Below are positions 55,848 through 64,000 of a stretch of DNA of 64,000 nucleotides, one piece after another (the first letter of the stretch is position 1; the number at the start of each line of letters is the position of its first letter). This stretch comes from Tenuifilum thalassicum (GTDB lineage Bacteria; Bacteroidota; Bacteroidia; Bacteroidales; Tenuifilaceae). Below the pieces are notes generated by a model that was not told where the DNA came from, did no database searches, and saw only the letters and a program-made list of their open reading frames with translations. Both the position numbers and the translations under genes were made by a program. Where the stretch lies: assembly GCF_013265555.1 (NCBI RefSeq), contig NZ_CP041345.1, positions 1,038,581-1,102,580 of the forward strand, read 5' to 3'.

Positions 55848-55855
55848 TACATTTG
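55848..55855 (+). promoter_or_regulatory. Putative -7 box of the nrdDG operon
   Basis: TACATTTG matches TAnnTTTG and lies 8 bases before the start of the riboswitch, which fits a leader transcript beginning near 55860. No clear -33 TTG. Confidence 0.5.
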
Positions 55856-55863
55856 TATTGTCA

Positions 55864-56016
55864 AGTAGGTCCCTTTTGGGTTAATAGGGAACCCGGTGAA
55901 AATCCGGGGCTATCCCCGTAGCTGTAAGCTCTTTGTTATCTTTTGCATGGATACCACTGTCCTGGAGTACCCGGATGGGAAGGTGGCAAAAGTCTGAGCA
56001 AGCCAGAAGACCTGCC
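55864..56016 (+). promoter_or_regulatory. Cobalamin (B12) riboswitch
   Basis: The full aptamer can be read: the P1 strands GTAGGTC (55865-55871) and GACCTGC (56009-56015); AATAGGGAACCCGGTGAAAA; the CCGGGGCTATCCCCG hairpin with GCTGTAA; CCACTGTC with GGGAAGGTGG; and the B12 box AAGCCAGAAGACCTGCC. Beyond it, GTAGCC (from 56034) and GGCTAC (to 56104) can pair as the expression platform. It should turn off the downstream nrdDG genes when adenosylcobalamin or a related form is abundant. Confidence 0.93.
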
Positions 56017-56132
56017 TGCTTGGTTGTTTTCTTGTAGCCTTCGGGTGAAAGGCGAGGAGAGAAGGGGAAACCCTAAATTCTTCGGTTTTTCTATTCGGGG
56101 CTACCATTTGTCAAACCTTAAAATTATTAAAA

Positions 56133-58259
56133 ATGAATGGTAGTCAACTTCCAAGCGAAATCGTGAAGCGTAATGGGGCTGTTGTTCCATTTGAGCCTTC
56201 AAAAATTACATTTGCCATTTACAGAGCCTTAAAGGCTGTGGGCAAAGGCTCATGGTCCTATGCCGAGGAGCTAACCACCGAGGTGATTGGTGAAATCAAC
56301 AAGCTTACTGTTCGCCCAAATGTTGAACAGGTGCAAGATATTGTGGAGCAAATCCTGATGAAGATTCACCTGCACGATGTGGCTAAAGCCTACATACTTT
56401 ACCGCAAGCAGCACGAACAGCTTAGGAATAGCAACGAGCTCCTGGGCAACCACAAGATTATTGATGATTATATCGATATTAACGATTGGCGCGTTAAAGA
56501 GAGTGCCAACTCTTCTTATTCGCTGCAAGGGTTAAACCAGCATATTGCCACTACAATTTGCTCACAGTACTGGCTCGATAGAATTTACCCACCTGAGGTA
56601 ACAAAGGCCTACAGGAATGGCGATATCCACATTCACGATTTAGGATTTTTAAGCGTATATTGTGTTGGTTGGGATTTACAGGATTTATTATTGTCGGGTT
56701 TTAAAGGGGTTTCGGGAAAGATAGAAAGCACCCCTGCTAAACATTTAAGAACGGCCCTGGGGCAAGTTACCAACTTCTTCTACACCCTTCAGGGAGAAGC
56801 AGCGGGGGCACAGGCTTTTGCGAATTTCGACACCTATCTTGCTCCATTTATCTATTACGATAAGCTTACCTATAAGGATGTTAAACAGGCAATTCAAGAG
56901 TTTCTGTTTAATTTGAATGTTCCCACCCGTGTAGGTTTTCAGACACCATTCACTAATATAACGCTTGACCTTAAGGTGCCTGAGTTTATGCGTAATCAAC
57001 CGGTCATTTACGCTGGCGAATATCAAAACAAGCTATACGGCGAGTTCCAGACCGAAATGGATATGTTTAATCGAGCCTTTGCAGAGGTAATGCTTGAAGG
57101 GGATGCCGCCGGTCGACTTTTCTCTTTTCCCATTCCAACTTACAATATTACATCCGATTTCGATTGGGATAACCCTTTATATAAGGGTATTTGGGAGATG
57201 ACAGCAAAATATGGCGTACCTTATTTTAGCAACTTTATAAATTCCGACCTTCACCCCGATGATATTCGAAGCATGTGCTGCCGGTTACGAATCGACAAAC
57301 GCGAACTATCGCGCCGTGGTGGTGGACTTTTTGCATCAAACCCATTAACTGGAAGTGTTGGGGTAGTTACTCTTAACCTCCCCCGTATCGGATACATTTC
57401 AGAAACCGAAGACGAGTTCTTCTCAAAACTATCGCAACTAATCGAAACTGCATCAACAAGTTTGGAAATTAAACGCAAGGTGATTGAAAACCTTACCGAA
57501 AAGGGATTATATCCTTATTCAAAGTTTTATCTCCGTGATATTAAAAAGCGTTTTGGAAAATACTGGGCAAACCACTTTTCAACTATTGGCATTGTTGGTA
57601 TGAACGAATGCTGTATAAACTTTTTGGGCGAGGATATTACCACATCCAAAGGTTATGAGTTTAGCCTTAAGGTGATGGATTTTATGCGTGAGAAACTTGC
57701 GTTAATACAGGAGGAAACAGGCAACATATACAACCTTGAAGCAACCCCTGCCGAAAGCACATCGTATCGCCTCGCAAGAATCGATAGGCAAATATTCCCC
57801 GATATAGCAGTAGCCAACAGCAAAAACGTTTTAAAAGGTGCCAAACCGTACTATACAAACTCAACACAACTCCCAGTAGCCTATACAAACGATTTGTTTA
57901 AAGCTCTGAAACATCAAGAAAAATTACAGGAGAAATATACGGGGGGCACGGTGTTCCATATCTTTTTAGGTGAAAAACAACCAGACCCTGAATTGGTGAA
58001 ACAAATGATTCGTAAGGTATTAAGTACCTATAGGTTACCATACATTACCCTTTCACCAACCTTTAGCATCTGCCCATCGCATGGTTATCTGTTTGGAGAG
58101 CACAGAACTTGCCCCAAATGTAAATCTGCTGGTGAAGAGGTTGCATGTGAAGTTTTTTCTAGAATTGTAGGTTACATTCGACCAGTAGAGCAATGGAATG
58201 AGGGTAAACAATCGGAGTTTGTTGACCGTAAACTTTTTGATACGGCCTTGAATAGGTAA
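56133..58259 (+). CDS. nrdD: Anaerobic (class III) ribonucleoside-triphosphate reductase
   Basis: NrdD makes deoxyribonucleotides from NTPs without oxygen by a glycyl radical. The 708-residue protein has an N-terminal ATP-cone (about 8-95; VKRNGAVVPFEPSKITFAIYRAL), a glycyl-radical barrel with YCVGWDLQDLLLSGF and GRLFSFPIPTYNIT, a zinc site CPSHGY...CPKC (about 646-666), and the radical motif RIVGYIRPVEQWNEGK with Gly680. It overlaps none of the upstream ORFs inside the leader. nrdG follows 2 bases later. A cobalamin riboswitch in the leader suggests that a B12-dependent reductase exists elsewhere and takes over when B12 is present. Confidence 0.96.
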   Translation: MNGSQLPSEIVKRNGAVVPFEPSKITFAIYRALKAVGKGSWSYAEELTTEVIGEINKLTVRPNVEQVQDIVEQILMKIHLHDVAKAYILYRKQHEQLRNSNELLGNHKIIDDYIDINDWRVKESANSSYSLQGLNQHIATTICSQYWLDRIYPPEVTKAYRNGDIHIHDLGFLSVYCVGWDLQDLLLSGFKGVSGKIESTPAKHLRTALGQVTNFFYTLQGEAAGAQAFANFDTYLAPFIYYDKLTYKDVKQAIQEFLFNLNVPTRVGFQTPFTNITLDLKVPEFMRNQPVIYAGEYQNKLYGEFQTEMDMFNRAFAEVMLEGDAAGRLFSFPIPTYNITSDFDWDNPLYKGIWEMTAKYGVPYFSNFINSDLHPDDIRSMCCRLRIDKRELSRRGGGLFASNPLTGSVGVVTLNLPRIGYISETEDEFFSKLSQLIETASTSLEIKRKVIENLTEKGLYPYSKFYLRDIKKRFGKYWANHFSTIGIVGMNECCINFLGEDITTSKGYEFSLKVMDFMREKLALIQEETGNIYNLEATPAESTSYRLARIDRQIFPDIAVANSKNVLKGAKPYYTNSTQLPVAYTNDLFKALKHQEKLQEKYTGGTVFHIFLGEKQPDPELVKQMIRKVLSTYRLPYITLSPTFSICPSHGYLFGEHRTCPKCKSAGEEVACEVFSRIVGYIRPVEQWNEGKQSEFVDRKLFDTALNR

Positions 58260-58261
58260 AC

Positions 58262-58882
58262 ATGAAAATTGCAGCCATTCAACAACATTCGTTGATTGAT
58301 TACCCCGGTTTGATATCCTGTGTGATTTTCACCTACGGATGCAATTTCCGATGCTGGTATTGTCATAATCATTGGCTGGTTCTACCATCGGCCGGGTGTA
58401 AGCAGATTGATACCGATAGCGTTTTTAATTTCTTAGCAGAACGGGTCGGTTGGCTCGATGGTGTGGTCATTTCGGGTGGCGAACCCACACTCCATCCCGA
58501 TTTACCAACGTTTATTAAGCAAATCAAACAGTTTGGTTTTCGGGTTAAACTCGATACTAATGGCACTAATCCCAAAATGGTAGAGCATCTCATCGATGCA
58601 AGTTTAGTTGACTATGTTGCCATGGATATAAAGGCTTTACCTACTGCGGGTAACTATAGTAAAGTAATTGGGGTTGCCGATTCTGACATTATTGAACTGG
58701 TTAAGAAATCTATTGCAGTTTTACAAAAATCACAAATCGAGTATCAGTTTAGAATTACCTGGCCATCGGATAAGCCAAAATCGGAAATTGATGAGATAGA
58801 ACAGGTTTTGAATGGCTGTAAGTTGCATGTAAATGAGTTAACTTTGGAGAATGGAATATTAGCTGATTATTTAACTTTTTAA
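58262..58882 (+). CDS. nrdG: Anaerobic ribonucleotide reductase-activating protein (radical SAM)
   Basis: NrdG generates the glycyl radical on NrdD with SAM and a [4Fe-4S] cluster. The 206-residue protein shows the radical SAM motif CNFRCWYCHN near the N-terminus and the GGEPT motif (VVISGGEPTLHPDL) for SAM binding. The start is 2 bases after the nrdD stop, so the two are cotranslated from the riboswitch-controlled mRNA. The protein is slightly longer than minimal NrdG enzymes and resembles the group often annotated as NrdG2/PflA-like activases. Confidence 0.93.
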   Translation: MKIAAIQQHSLIDYPGLISCVIFTYGCNFRCWYCHNHWLVLPSAGCKQIDTDSVFNFLAERVGWLDGVVISGGEPTLHPDLPTFIKQIKQFGFRVKLDTNGTNPKMVEHLIDASLVDYVAMDIKALPTAGNYSKVIGVADSDIIELVKKSIAVLQKSQIEYQFRITWPSDKPKSEIDEIEQVLNGCKLHVNELTLENGILADYLTF

Positions 58883-58885
58883 GTG

Positions 58886-60538
58886 ATGATTGATTTTTTT
58901 AATAACTTACTGTGCGGCAGTGGTGTGATAAGCACGCTGATTGTTCTTGGCTTATCTGCAGTTTTAGGTTTATTACTTGGTAAAGTTGAAATCAAAGGTA
59001 TAAGCCTAGGTAGTTCCGGAACGTTGTTCGCAGGGTTGTTTCTTGCTCACTTTGGGCTGAAGGGTAATCCGGAGATGCTTCACTTTGTTAAGGAGTTCGG
59101 ACTCATTCTTTTTGTTTATGCCCTTGGAATTGACATTGGACCACGCTTTTTAGGGACACTAAAAAGTAGTGGGCTTAAATTGAATATGATTGCCGTTTCG
59201 GTTGTTTTCTTAGGCTTTATAATTGCTTTACTGGTCAAATATTCTGCTGGCATCACTCCTGCTCAGGCTGTAGGATTGATGAGCGGTGCTGTCACAAATA
59301 CTCCCGGACTTGGAGCGGCTCAACAGATTTTAACTGAACTTGGAGTTCAAAATGGTCCTAGTGAAGCTGGAATGGCATACGCCTTAGCCTATCCTTTTGG
59401 TATTATTGGTGTTATAACTGGCATGATAATTATTAGATTGCTTTTCAGGATTAATTTTAAAGCTGAAAATGAAAAGTATGTGGCTAAATTTAATGAGGGT
59501 GCTAAAAGAATTGAGAGCATTAGTGTTCAAGTAACCAACGAAAATATTTTGGGGAAGAGCATTGGTTTTATTAAAAAGAAACTCCAGGGTGAGATGGTTA
59601 TTTCTCGTGTAGGTCGTGGAAATGAAATGTTGGTTGCATCCGATGCTCTGACCATTGAGCATGGTGATATAATTTACGGTGCAGCATCCGAGGTCCATTT
59701 CTCCGATATCGAGCTCAAGGTAGGGAAGGTGTCGCTGCAGGAGAAAAGAAGCTTGCCAGGCAATTTGGCCATGTTTCACGTGCTTTTTACCAATAAAAAG
59801 TTAGCGGGTAAAACCATTGAGCAAATTGGTATCTATCGCCGATATGAAGCCAATATTACCCGTATTATTCGCTCCGGAATTGAAATTCTTCCCACTTCGG
59901 AAACCGTAGTCGAAATGGGCGACCTGCTTAGGATTGTGGGTAAACGCGATTTGCTTGAGGATATCAAAAATGAGCTGGGTAATTCCGTAAAGGAGCTCAC
60001 TGCTCCTAATACCATACCAATTTTTCTTGGGATAGTTTTTGGGGTTATAGTAGGAAGCATACCAATCTTTATTCCCGGATTATCAGCACCTGCCAAGTTG
60101 GGATTAGCCGGAGGGCCTCTTCTTATTGCCATTTTCTTCGGGCACAAAGGCCGAATCTGGCGTTTAAGCACTTATATTAGCCCTGGCGCTAATATGTTCC
60201 TTAGGGAATTTGGAATCCTATTATTCCTTGCTTGTGTTGGAATAGGCTCCGGCGAGGGATTTGTTGATGCTCTTTTAAATGGTGGCCTGAGGCTTATGGG
60301 TTATGGGGTTCTAATAACCGTTGTACCGGTTATTGTTGTTGGCACTGTTGCCCGAATGCTTAAATTCAACTACCTGGAGATTGTTGGAGCCCTTGCAGGC
60401 TCAATGACCGATCCCCCCGCACTTGAATTTGCCAATTCATTATATCAATCTAATGCACAATCGGCAGCCTACGCCACTGTTTACCCTCTTACTATGATTC
60501 TTAGAATCATGCTGGCTCAGATTCTGATATTTGTCTAG
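58886..60538 (+). CDS. AspT/YidE/YbjL-family transporter
   Basis: This inner-membrane transporter has the duplicated AspT/YidE/YbjL architecture: an N-terminal set of membrane helices (about 1-185), two cytoplasmic TrkA-C (RCK_C) domains (about 200-285 and 290-370) and a second set of helices to residue 550. Each half carries the family repeat: GAVTNTPGLGAAQQ in the first and GSMTDPPALEFAN in the second. Substrates in the family include aspartate/alanine and dicarboxylates; none can be named here. The ATG at 58886 is chosen over a GTG one codon earlier. It begins 3 bases after nrdG, so it may be read from the same riboswitch mRNA, although a functional link is unclear. A terminator follows. 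Confidence 0.9.
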   Translation: MIDFFNNLLCGSGVISTLIVLGLSAVLGLLLGKVEIKGISLGSSGTLFAGLFLAHFGLKGNPEMLHFVKEFGLILFVYALGIDIGPRFLGTLKSSGLKLNMIAVSVVFLGFIIALLVKYSAGITPAQAVGLMSGAVTNTPGLGAAQQILTELGVQNGPSEAGMAYALAYPFGIIGVITGMIIIRLLFRINFKAENEKYVAKFNEGAKRIESISVQVTNENILGKSIGFIKKKLQGEMVISRVGRGNEMLVASDALTIEHGDIIYGAASEVHFSDIELKVGKVSLQEKRSLPGNLAMFHVLFTNKKLAGKTIEQIGIYRRYEANITRIIRSGIEILPTSETVVEMGDLLRIVGKRDLLEDIKNELGNSVKELTAPNTIPIFLGIVFGVIVGSIPIFIPGLSAPAKLGLAGGPLLIAIFFGHKGRIWRLSTYISPGANMFLREFGILLFLACVGIGSGEGFVDALLNGGLRLMGYGVLITVVPVIVVGTVARMLKFNYLEIVGALAGSMTDPPALEFANSLYQSNAQSAAYATVYPLTMILRIMLAQILIFV

Positions 60539-60553
60539 GGTTGTTGAAATTAG

Positions 60554-60583
60554 TAAAGGGTGGCTCAAATGAGCCACCCTTTA
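60554..60583. terminator. Bidirectional terminator between the transporter and M3 peptidase genes
   Basis: TAAAGGGTGGCTCA-AA-TGAGCCACCCTTTA is a perfect 14-bp palindrome between the two convergent genes, followed by T-rich sequence on the plus side. Confidence 0.85.
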
Positions 60584-60600
60584 ACTTTTTCTTTAAAAGC

Positions 60601-62721
60601 TTAGTTTAACCCTCTATTCTTTAGTAATGGTTCAATGCTGGGCTCTTTCCCGCGGAAATCCGTGTAAAGTTCCATTGCCTCCTTTGAACCGCCTTTCTCA
60701 AGAACACAAGTGCGGAATTTGCTGGCTACCTCTTTGTTGAGGATATCGCCGCTTTCAACAAATGCTTCAAAGGCATCGGCATCTAGCACCTCTGCCCAGA
60801 TGTATGAGTAGTAACCGCTTGAGTAACCAAGCACGTCGCTGAAAATATGAGCAAAATATGTGCTACGATAGCGGGGTAATATCTCGGGGATTAGTCCAAG
60901 CTTATCCATTGAAGCCTTTTCAAAGGCAAGGATATCGTCAAGCTTTGCTTTCTCAGCTGTTAATGTGTGATAGTCCATGTCAAGAATTGAAGCAGCCAGA
61001 TATTCAGTGGTTGCAAATCCTTGGTTAAAGTGCCCGCTTGCTTCTATTTTATTGATTAGCTCATCGGGCATAGGCTCTCCTGTTTGGTAATGGCGAGCAT
61101 ATTCCTTTAGATATTCTTTGTGTCCTGCCCAATGCTCCATAATCTGGCTTGGTAGCTCAACAAAGTCGCGAGGAACATCTCTTAAACCGGCATACTTTAC
61201 TTTGCTAAATAGAGCGTGAAGAGCATGACCAAACTCATGGAAGAATGTTTCTGCCTCGTCGTAGCTTAGCAGCGCTGGTTTATCGCCTGTTGGTTTTGAG
61301 AAGTTACATACAATTGAAACCACTGGGGTTACAAATGTGCCATCGGGTCTAACTCTTTGGCTACGATATGTTGTACACCATGCACCAACTGTTTTGCTCT
61401 CGCGAGGGAAAAAGTCTAGGTAAAGAATTCCGAGATGCTTGTCATCCGATTCTTTAACTTCGTAAACCTCGCAATCGGGATGGTAAACTGGAAGGTCGTT
61501 GCGCTTTTCATATTTCAAACCGTATAGCTTTTCGGTTAATTTGAAAACACCTGAACGAACCGCATCGAGCGATAGGTATGGACGAAGCATCTCCTCATCC
61601 AAATCAAACTTGGCTTTGCGAACCTTTTCGGCATAGTACCACCAATCTGCCGGCCCTATCTTAATGTTAGCACCTTCGGCATCTGCTAACTTTTGCATCT
61701 CATTACGTTCCTCTTTTGCCCTTTTAATGGCAGGTTCCCAGATTTTGTTCAATAAATCGTAAACATTTTCAGGCACTTTAGCCATATTCTCATCTAAAAC
61801 AAAGTGAGCATGAGTAGGATAACCTAAAAGTTCAGCCTTTTGCTGGCGAAGGTCTACTATCTTCTTAATTACCTCCTTGTTGTCGTGCTCATTATTGTTG
61901 TTCCCACGCATGTAGTAGCCATAATATAGCTTCTCGCGCAACTCATGGTTTTGCGAGTAGGTTAGGAAGGGCAGCATGCTAGGCTTATAAATTGTATACA
62001 CCCATTTGCCTTCCATCCCTTTTGCTTTTGCCTCTTCCGCACCCATGGCCTTAACCGATTCCGGTAGCCCAGCTAAATCTTTCTCATCGTCTATAACAAT
62101 GTAGTAATCATTGTTCTCTGCAAGTAGGTTCTCGCTAAACTTTAATGCTAGCATAGAGAGCTCCTGGTTAATTTCACGTAGTTTTGCTTGTTTTTCTGCA
62201 TCAAGGTTTGCTCCGCCACGAACAAACGACTTGTAGGTTTTCTCAATCAGCAGCTTTTGCTCGGGTGTATATTCCTTTTGGCCTATGGTTTCATATACAG
62301 CCTTAACCCGCTCAAAAAGTTTAGGATTCATGCTGATATCGTCGCGGTGCTTGGCAAGCATTGGTGAAACCTTTTTTAGAACTTCCTGTAGGGAGTCGCT
62401 GGTATTTGCAGAGTTCAGGTTTTCCAATGTTAGAACAATGTTTTCCAATAGCTCACCGCTATTGTCCAGCGCATAAATGGTATTTTCAAAGGTGGGAGCC
62501 TCTGTACTCGTTACAATGGCATCAATTTCATCCATTTGTTGCTTAATTGCTTCTGCAATGGCAGGCTCAAAATGTTCGGGTTTAATCTTATCAAAGGGTG
62601 GCACACCAAAAGGAGTGTCATACTCCTTGAGCAATGGATTGTTGGAACTATTGTTCCCGGTACATGCAATCATTAATCCCATGATTCCAAGGGTTAAAAT
62701 GATTAAACTTTTTCTTTTCAT
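60601..62721 (-). CDS. M3-family metallopeptidase lipoprotein (peptidyl-dipeptidase Dcp-like)
   Basis: This zinc peptidase of 706 residues from family M3 (Dcp/oligopeptidase A type) has the catalytic motif HEFGH (about 495-499) with a downstream Glu. It carries a lipoprotein signal, lipobox MIAC, with Cys near residue 20, so it is periplasmic and lipid-anchored, unlike the cytoplasmic Dcp of E. coli. The N-terminal helical domain holds PPFDKIKPEHFEPAIAEAI, a sequence typical of Dcp. It probably trims dipeptides from peptides released by extracellular proteolysis. The gene is convergent with the AspT-like transporter and is preceded by 17-bp direct repeats. Confidence 0.93.
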   Translation of the reverse strand: MKRKSLIILTLGIMGLMIACTGNNSSNNPLLKEYDTPFGVPPFDKIKPEHFEPAIAEAIKQQMDEIDAIVTSTEAPTFENTIYALDNSGELLENIVLTLENLNSANTSDSLQEVLKKVSPMLAKHRDDISMNPKLFERVKAVYETIGQKEYTPEQKLLIEKTYKSFVRGGANLDAEKQAKLREINQELSMLALKFSENLLAENNDYYIVIDDEKDLAGLPESVKAMGAEEAKAKGMEGKWVYTIYKPSMLPFLTYSQNHELREKLYYGYYMRGNNNNEHDNKEVIKKIVDLRQQKAELLGYPTHAHFVLDENMAKVPENVYDLLNKIWEPAIKRAKEERNEMQKLADAEGANIKIGPADWWYYAEKVRKAKFDLDEEMLRPYLSLDAVRSGVFKLTEKLYGLKYEKRNDLPVYHPDCEVYEVKESDDKHLGILYLDFFPRESKTVGAWCTTYRSQRVRPDGTFVTPVVSIVCNFSKPTGDKPALLSYDEAETFFHEFGHALHALFSKVKYAGLRDVPRDFVELPSQIMEHWAGHKEYLKEYARHYQTGEPMPDELINKIEASGHFNQGFATTEYLAASILDMDYHTLTAEKAKLDDILAFEKASMDKLGLIPEILPRYRSTYFAHIFSDVLGYSSGYYSYIWAEVLDADAFEAFVESGDILNKEVASKFRTCVLEKGGSKEAMELYTDFRGKEPSIEPLLKNRGLN

Positions 62722-62729
62722 CTTTACAT

Positions 62730-62766
62730 GTTTTATGAGTTGATTTTCAGTTTTATGAGTTGATTT
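62730..62766. repeat. Pair of 17-bp direct repeats in the M3 peptidase leader
   Basis: GTTTTATGAGTTGATTT occurs twice, at 62730-62746 and 62750-62766, with a 3-base spacer. On the minus strand this lies within 50 bases upstream of the M3 peptidase start. It could be a regulator site or a recent small duplication. Confidence 0.75.
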
Positions 62767-62923
62767 AACATTCCGAAAGTTAGCAATATTGCTTTAATTT
62801 TTTACTTTCAGTTTTACTTTTTGCTTTATAGCACATATTTCTCCTTTAAGATTTTTTAAGTGAATTAGAAACAATGCGCTTAATCATTCAACTGGGAATT
62901 GAGAAAAGTTTAGAATATTGTTT

Positions 62924-62931
62924 TACTTTTG
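62924..62931 (+). promoter_or_regulatory. Putative -7 box of the phosphohexomutase gene
   Basis: TACTTTTG matches TAnnTTTG and lies 42 bases before the ATG. A TTG lies 22 bases further upstream, slightly longer than the usual 19-20. Confidence 0.5.
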
Positions 62932-62973
62932 TGGTTAATTCATGGATGTTTAACAGGTAAAAAAAGAGTTATT

Positions 62974-64000
62974 ATGGGAGCATTTCACGCCTATGATATT
63001 AGGGGAATTTATAACAAGGATTTCAATAAGGATGATGCCTATAAAATAGGATTCTTCCTTGTAGGTTTGCTTGAAACCGATAAAGTGCTAGTTGGACGCG
63101 ATGCTCGTGAATCGTCCGACGAGATTTACGAATACCTAACCCGGGGAATAACTGATGCCGGTGCCGATGTATATAACCTTGGTTTGGCTACCACTCCTAT
63201 GGTTTACTATGCAACAGCAAAGGGAAATTTTAAGGCGTCGGTTCAAATTACCGCCTCGCACAACCCAAGGGAGTATAATGGTATGAAGGTGTCGCGCGAG
63301 AATGCCGAACCTGTTGGCTATGATACTGGTCTTAAGGTGATTGAGGAAAAGATTAAAAATAATAAGCCAATTGTACCTGCGCCAAATAAGGGTAGAATAA
63401 TCGAACATGACATTAGATCTGAATATATTGATTTCTTGAATGGATTCAAGCGCGATTATTCCAACCTAAAAATCGGAATCGATTGCTCAAATGGTATGGC
63501 GGCTCTAATTATTAAGGATATACTGGGAGAGTCACCCGTTTACCTTTACGACGAGCTCGATGGAACATTTCCAAACCATGAGGCAAATCCGCTAATCCCG
63601 GAAAATGTAGTTGATTTACAGAATCTGGTTAAAAAGAATGGCTGCGATGTGGGAATCATTTTCGATGGCGATGCCGACCGTGTGATGTTTGTTGATGAGA
63701 ATGGCCGTTTTATTTCCCCTGACCTCATGATTGGTGTTCTTGGCCATTACTTCCTTGAGGAGAAAGGCTTAAAGGGTAATGTTTTACAGGATATCCGTAC
63801 TTCAAAGGCCGTTGGGGAGTACTTAACACCTATGGGTGCTACAATGCACACCTGGCGTGTTGGTCGTGCTTTTGCAGCTAAAAAACTACGCGAAATTGAT
63901 GGAATATACGGGGGCGAACTTGCTGGGCATTACTACTTCCGCGATTTCTACTACTCCGACTCCGGGATGCTGGCTTGCATTCTTATTTTGAACGTGGTTA
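62974..64000 (+). CDS. Phosphomannomutase/phosphoglucomutase (3' truncated by the window)
   Basis: This alpha-D-phosphohexomutase interconverts hexose 1- and 6-phosphates for sugar nucleotides or glycogen. The ATG at 62974 begins MGAFHAYDIRGIY, a family start. The catalytic phosphoserine motif TASHNP is at about residue 95, the Mg2+ loop DGDADR at about 231, and the sugar-binding GGELAGHYYF at the end of the visible part. The reading frame is open at base 64000 after about 342 codons, so the last ~120 residues are missing. Whether mannose or glucose is preferred (ManB or Pgm) cannot be decided. Confidence 0.93.
   Translation, partial: MGAFHAYDIRGIYNKDFNKDDAYKIGFFLVGLLETDKVLVGRDARESSDEIYEYLTRGITDAGADVYNLGLATTPMVYYATAKGNFKASVQITASHNPREYNGMKVSRENAEPVGYDTGLKVIEEKIKNNKPIVPAPNKGRIIEHDIRSEYIDFLNGFKRDYSNLKIGIDCSNGMAALIIKDILGESPVYLYDELDGTFPNHEANPLIPENVVDLQNLVKKNGCDVGIIFDGDADRVMFVDENGRFISPDLMIGVLGHYFLEEKGLKGNVLQDIRTSKAVGEYLTPMGATMHTWRVGRAFAAKKLREIDGIYGGELAGHYYFRDFYYSDSGMLACILILNVV

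Noticed and set aside
55910-56143. Two ORFs of 65-66 codons, one on each strand, within the nrdD leader
   Set aside because: They lie inside the cobalamin aptamer and its expression platform, whose conserved RNA structure explains the sequence.

Overview
The window comes from a chromosome of the phylum Bacteroidota (Bacteroidetes), most likely an anaerobic, fermentative member of the Bacteroidales or a related order. Four things support this. There is a type IX secretion (T9SS) cargo protein and a PorT-like T9SS protein. Several promoters show the Bacteroidetes pattern TTG-N19/20-TAnnTTTG. The order rpsU-xerC-hpf-tRNAs-tuf-trnW-secE-nusG-rplKAJL-rpoBC is typical of the phylum. Anaerobic life is indicated by Na+-NQR, a class III ribonucleotide reductase and [FeFe] hydrogenases.

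Layout. 1-6.7 kb: the 3' end of nqrF, a gene-poor spacer with a possible small RNA, and a 1684-residue secreted protein with 13 tandem ~107-residue domains, ten of them nearly identical 321-bp DNA repeats. 6.7-8.7 kb: minus-strand genes (small unknown, zinc peptidase, SDR). 8.8-16.6 kb: purL, ubiE, porT-like, an FAD oxidoreductase, an M15 peptidase and an unknown membrane protein. 16.6-25 kb: a SpoU methyltransferase, a TamA/BamA-like lipoprotein, class I aldolase, two Na+-coupled amino-acid transporters and an HhH protein. 25-39.7 kb: the conserved translation/transcription block with five tRNAs. 39.8-40.2 kb: a DUF3467 protein.

40.2-52.1 kb is the most notable region. A GAF-PAS-AAA+ sigma-54 activator, with a Rex-like operator before its gene, lies upstream of a 758-bp spacer. 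That spacer holds repeated GTGTC elements and a -24/-12 sigma-54 promoter. Behind it runs a tightly packed nine-gene unit: iron alcohol dehydrogenase, NfnA, NfnB, a divergent Rex-like protein, thioredoxin-like ferredoxin 1, a sensory-type [FeFe] hydrogenase with PAS, a SpoIIE/PP2C phosphatase, thioredoxin-like ferredoxin 2, and a catalytic-type [FeFe] hydrogenase. Read together this is a redox-controlled ethanol/H2 electron-disposal module: NfnAB exchanges electrons between NAD(P)H and ferredoxin, the alcohol dehydrogenase and catalytic hydrogenase discharge reductant, and the PAS hydrogenase plus phosphatase look like an H2/redox signalling branch. The second half resembles the hfs cluster of Thermoanaerobacterium; the joint sigma-54, Rex and Nfn context is the part most worth following up.

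52.2-64 kb: a GH97 lipoprotein, a CstA-family transporter (minus), a cobalamin riboswitch leading an anaerobic nrdDG operon, an AspT/YidE-like transporter, an M3 peptidase lipoprotein (minus), and the 5' part of a phosphohexomutase that runs off the window. No rRNA, CRISPR array, insertion sequence or prophage was seen.
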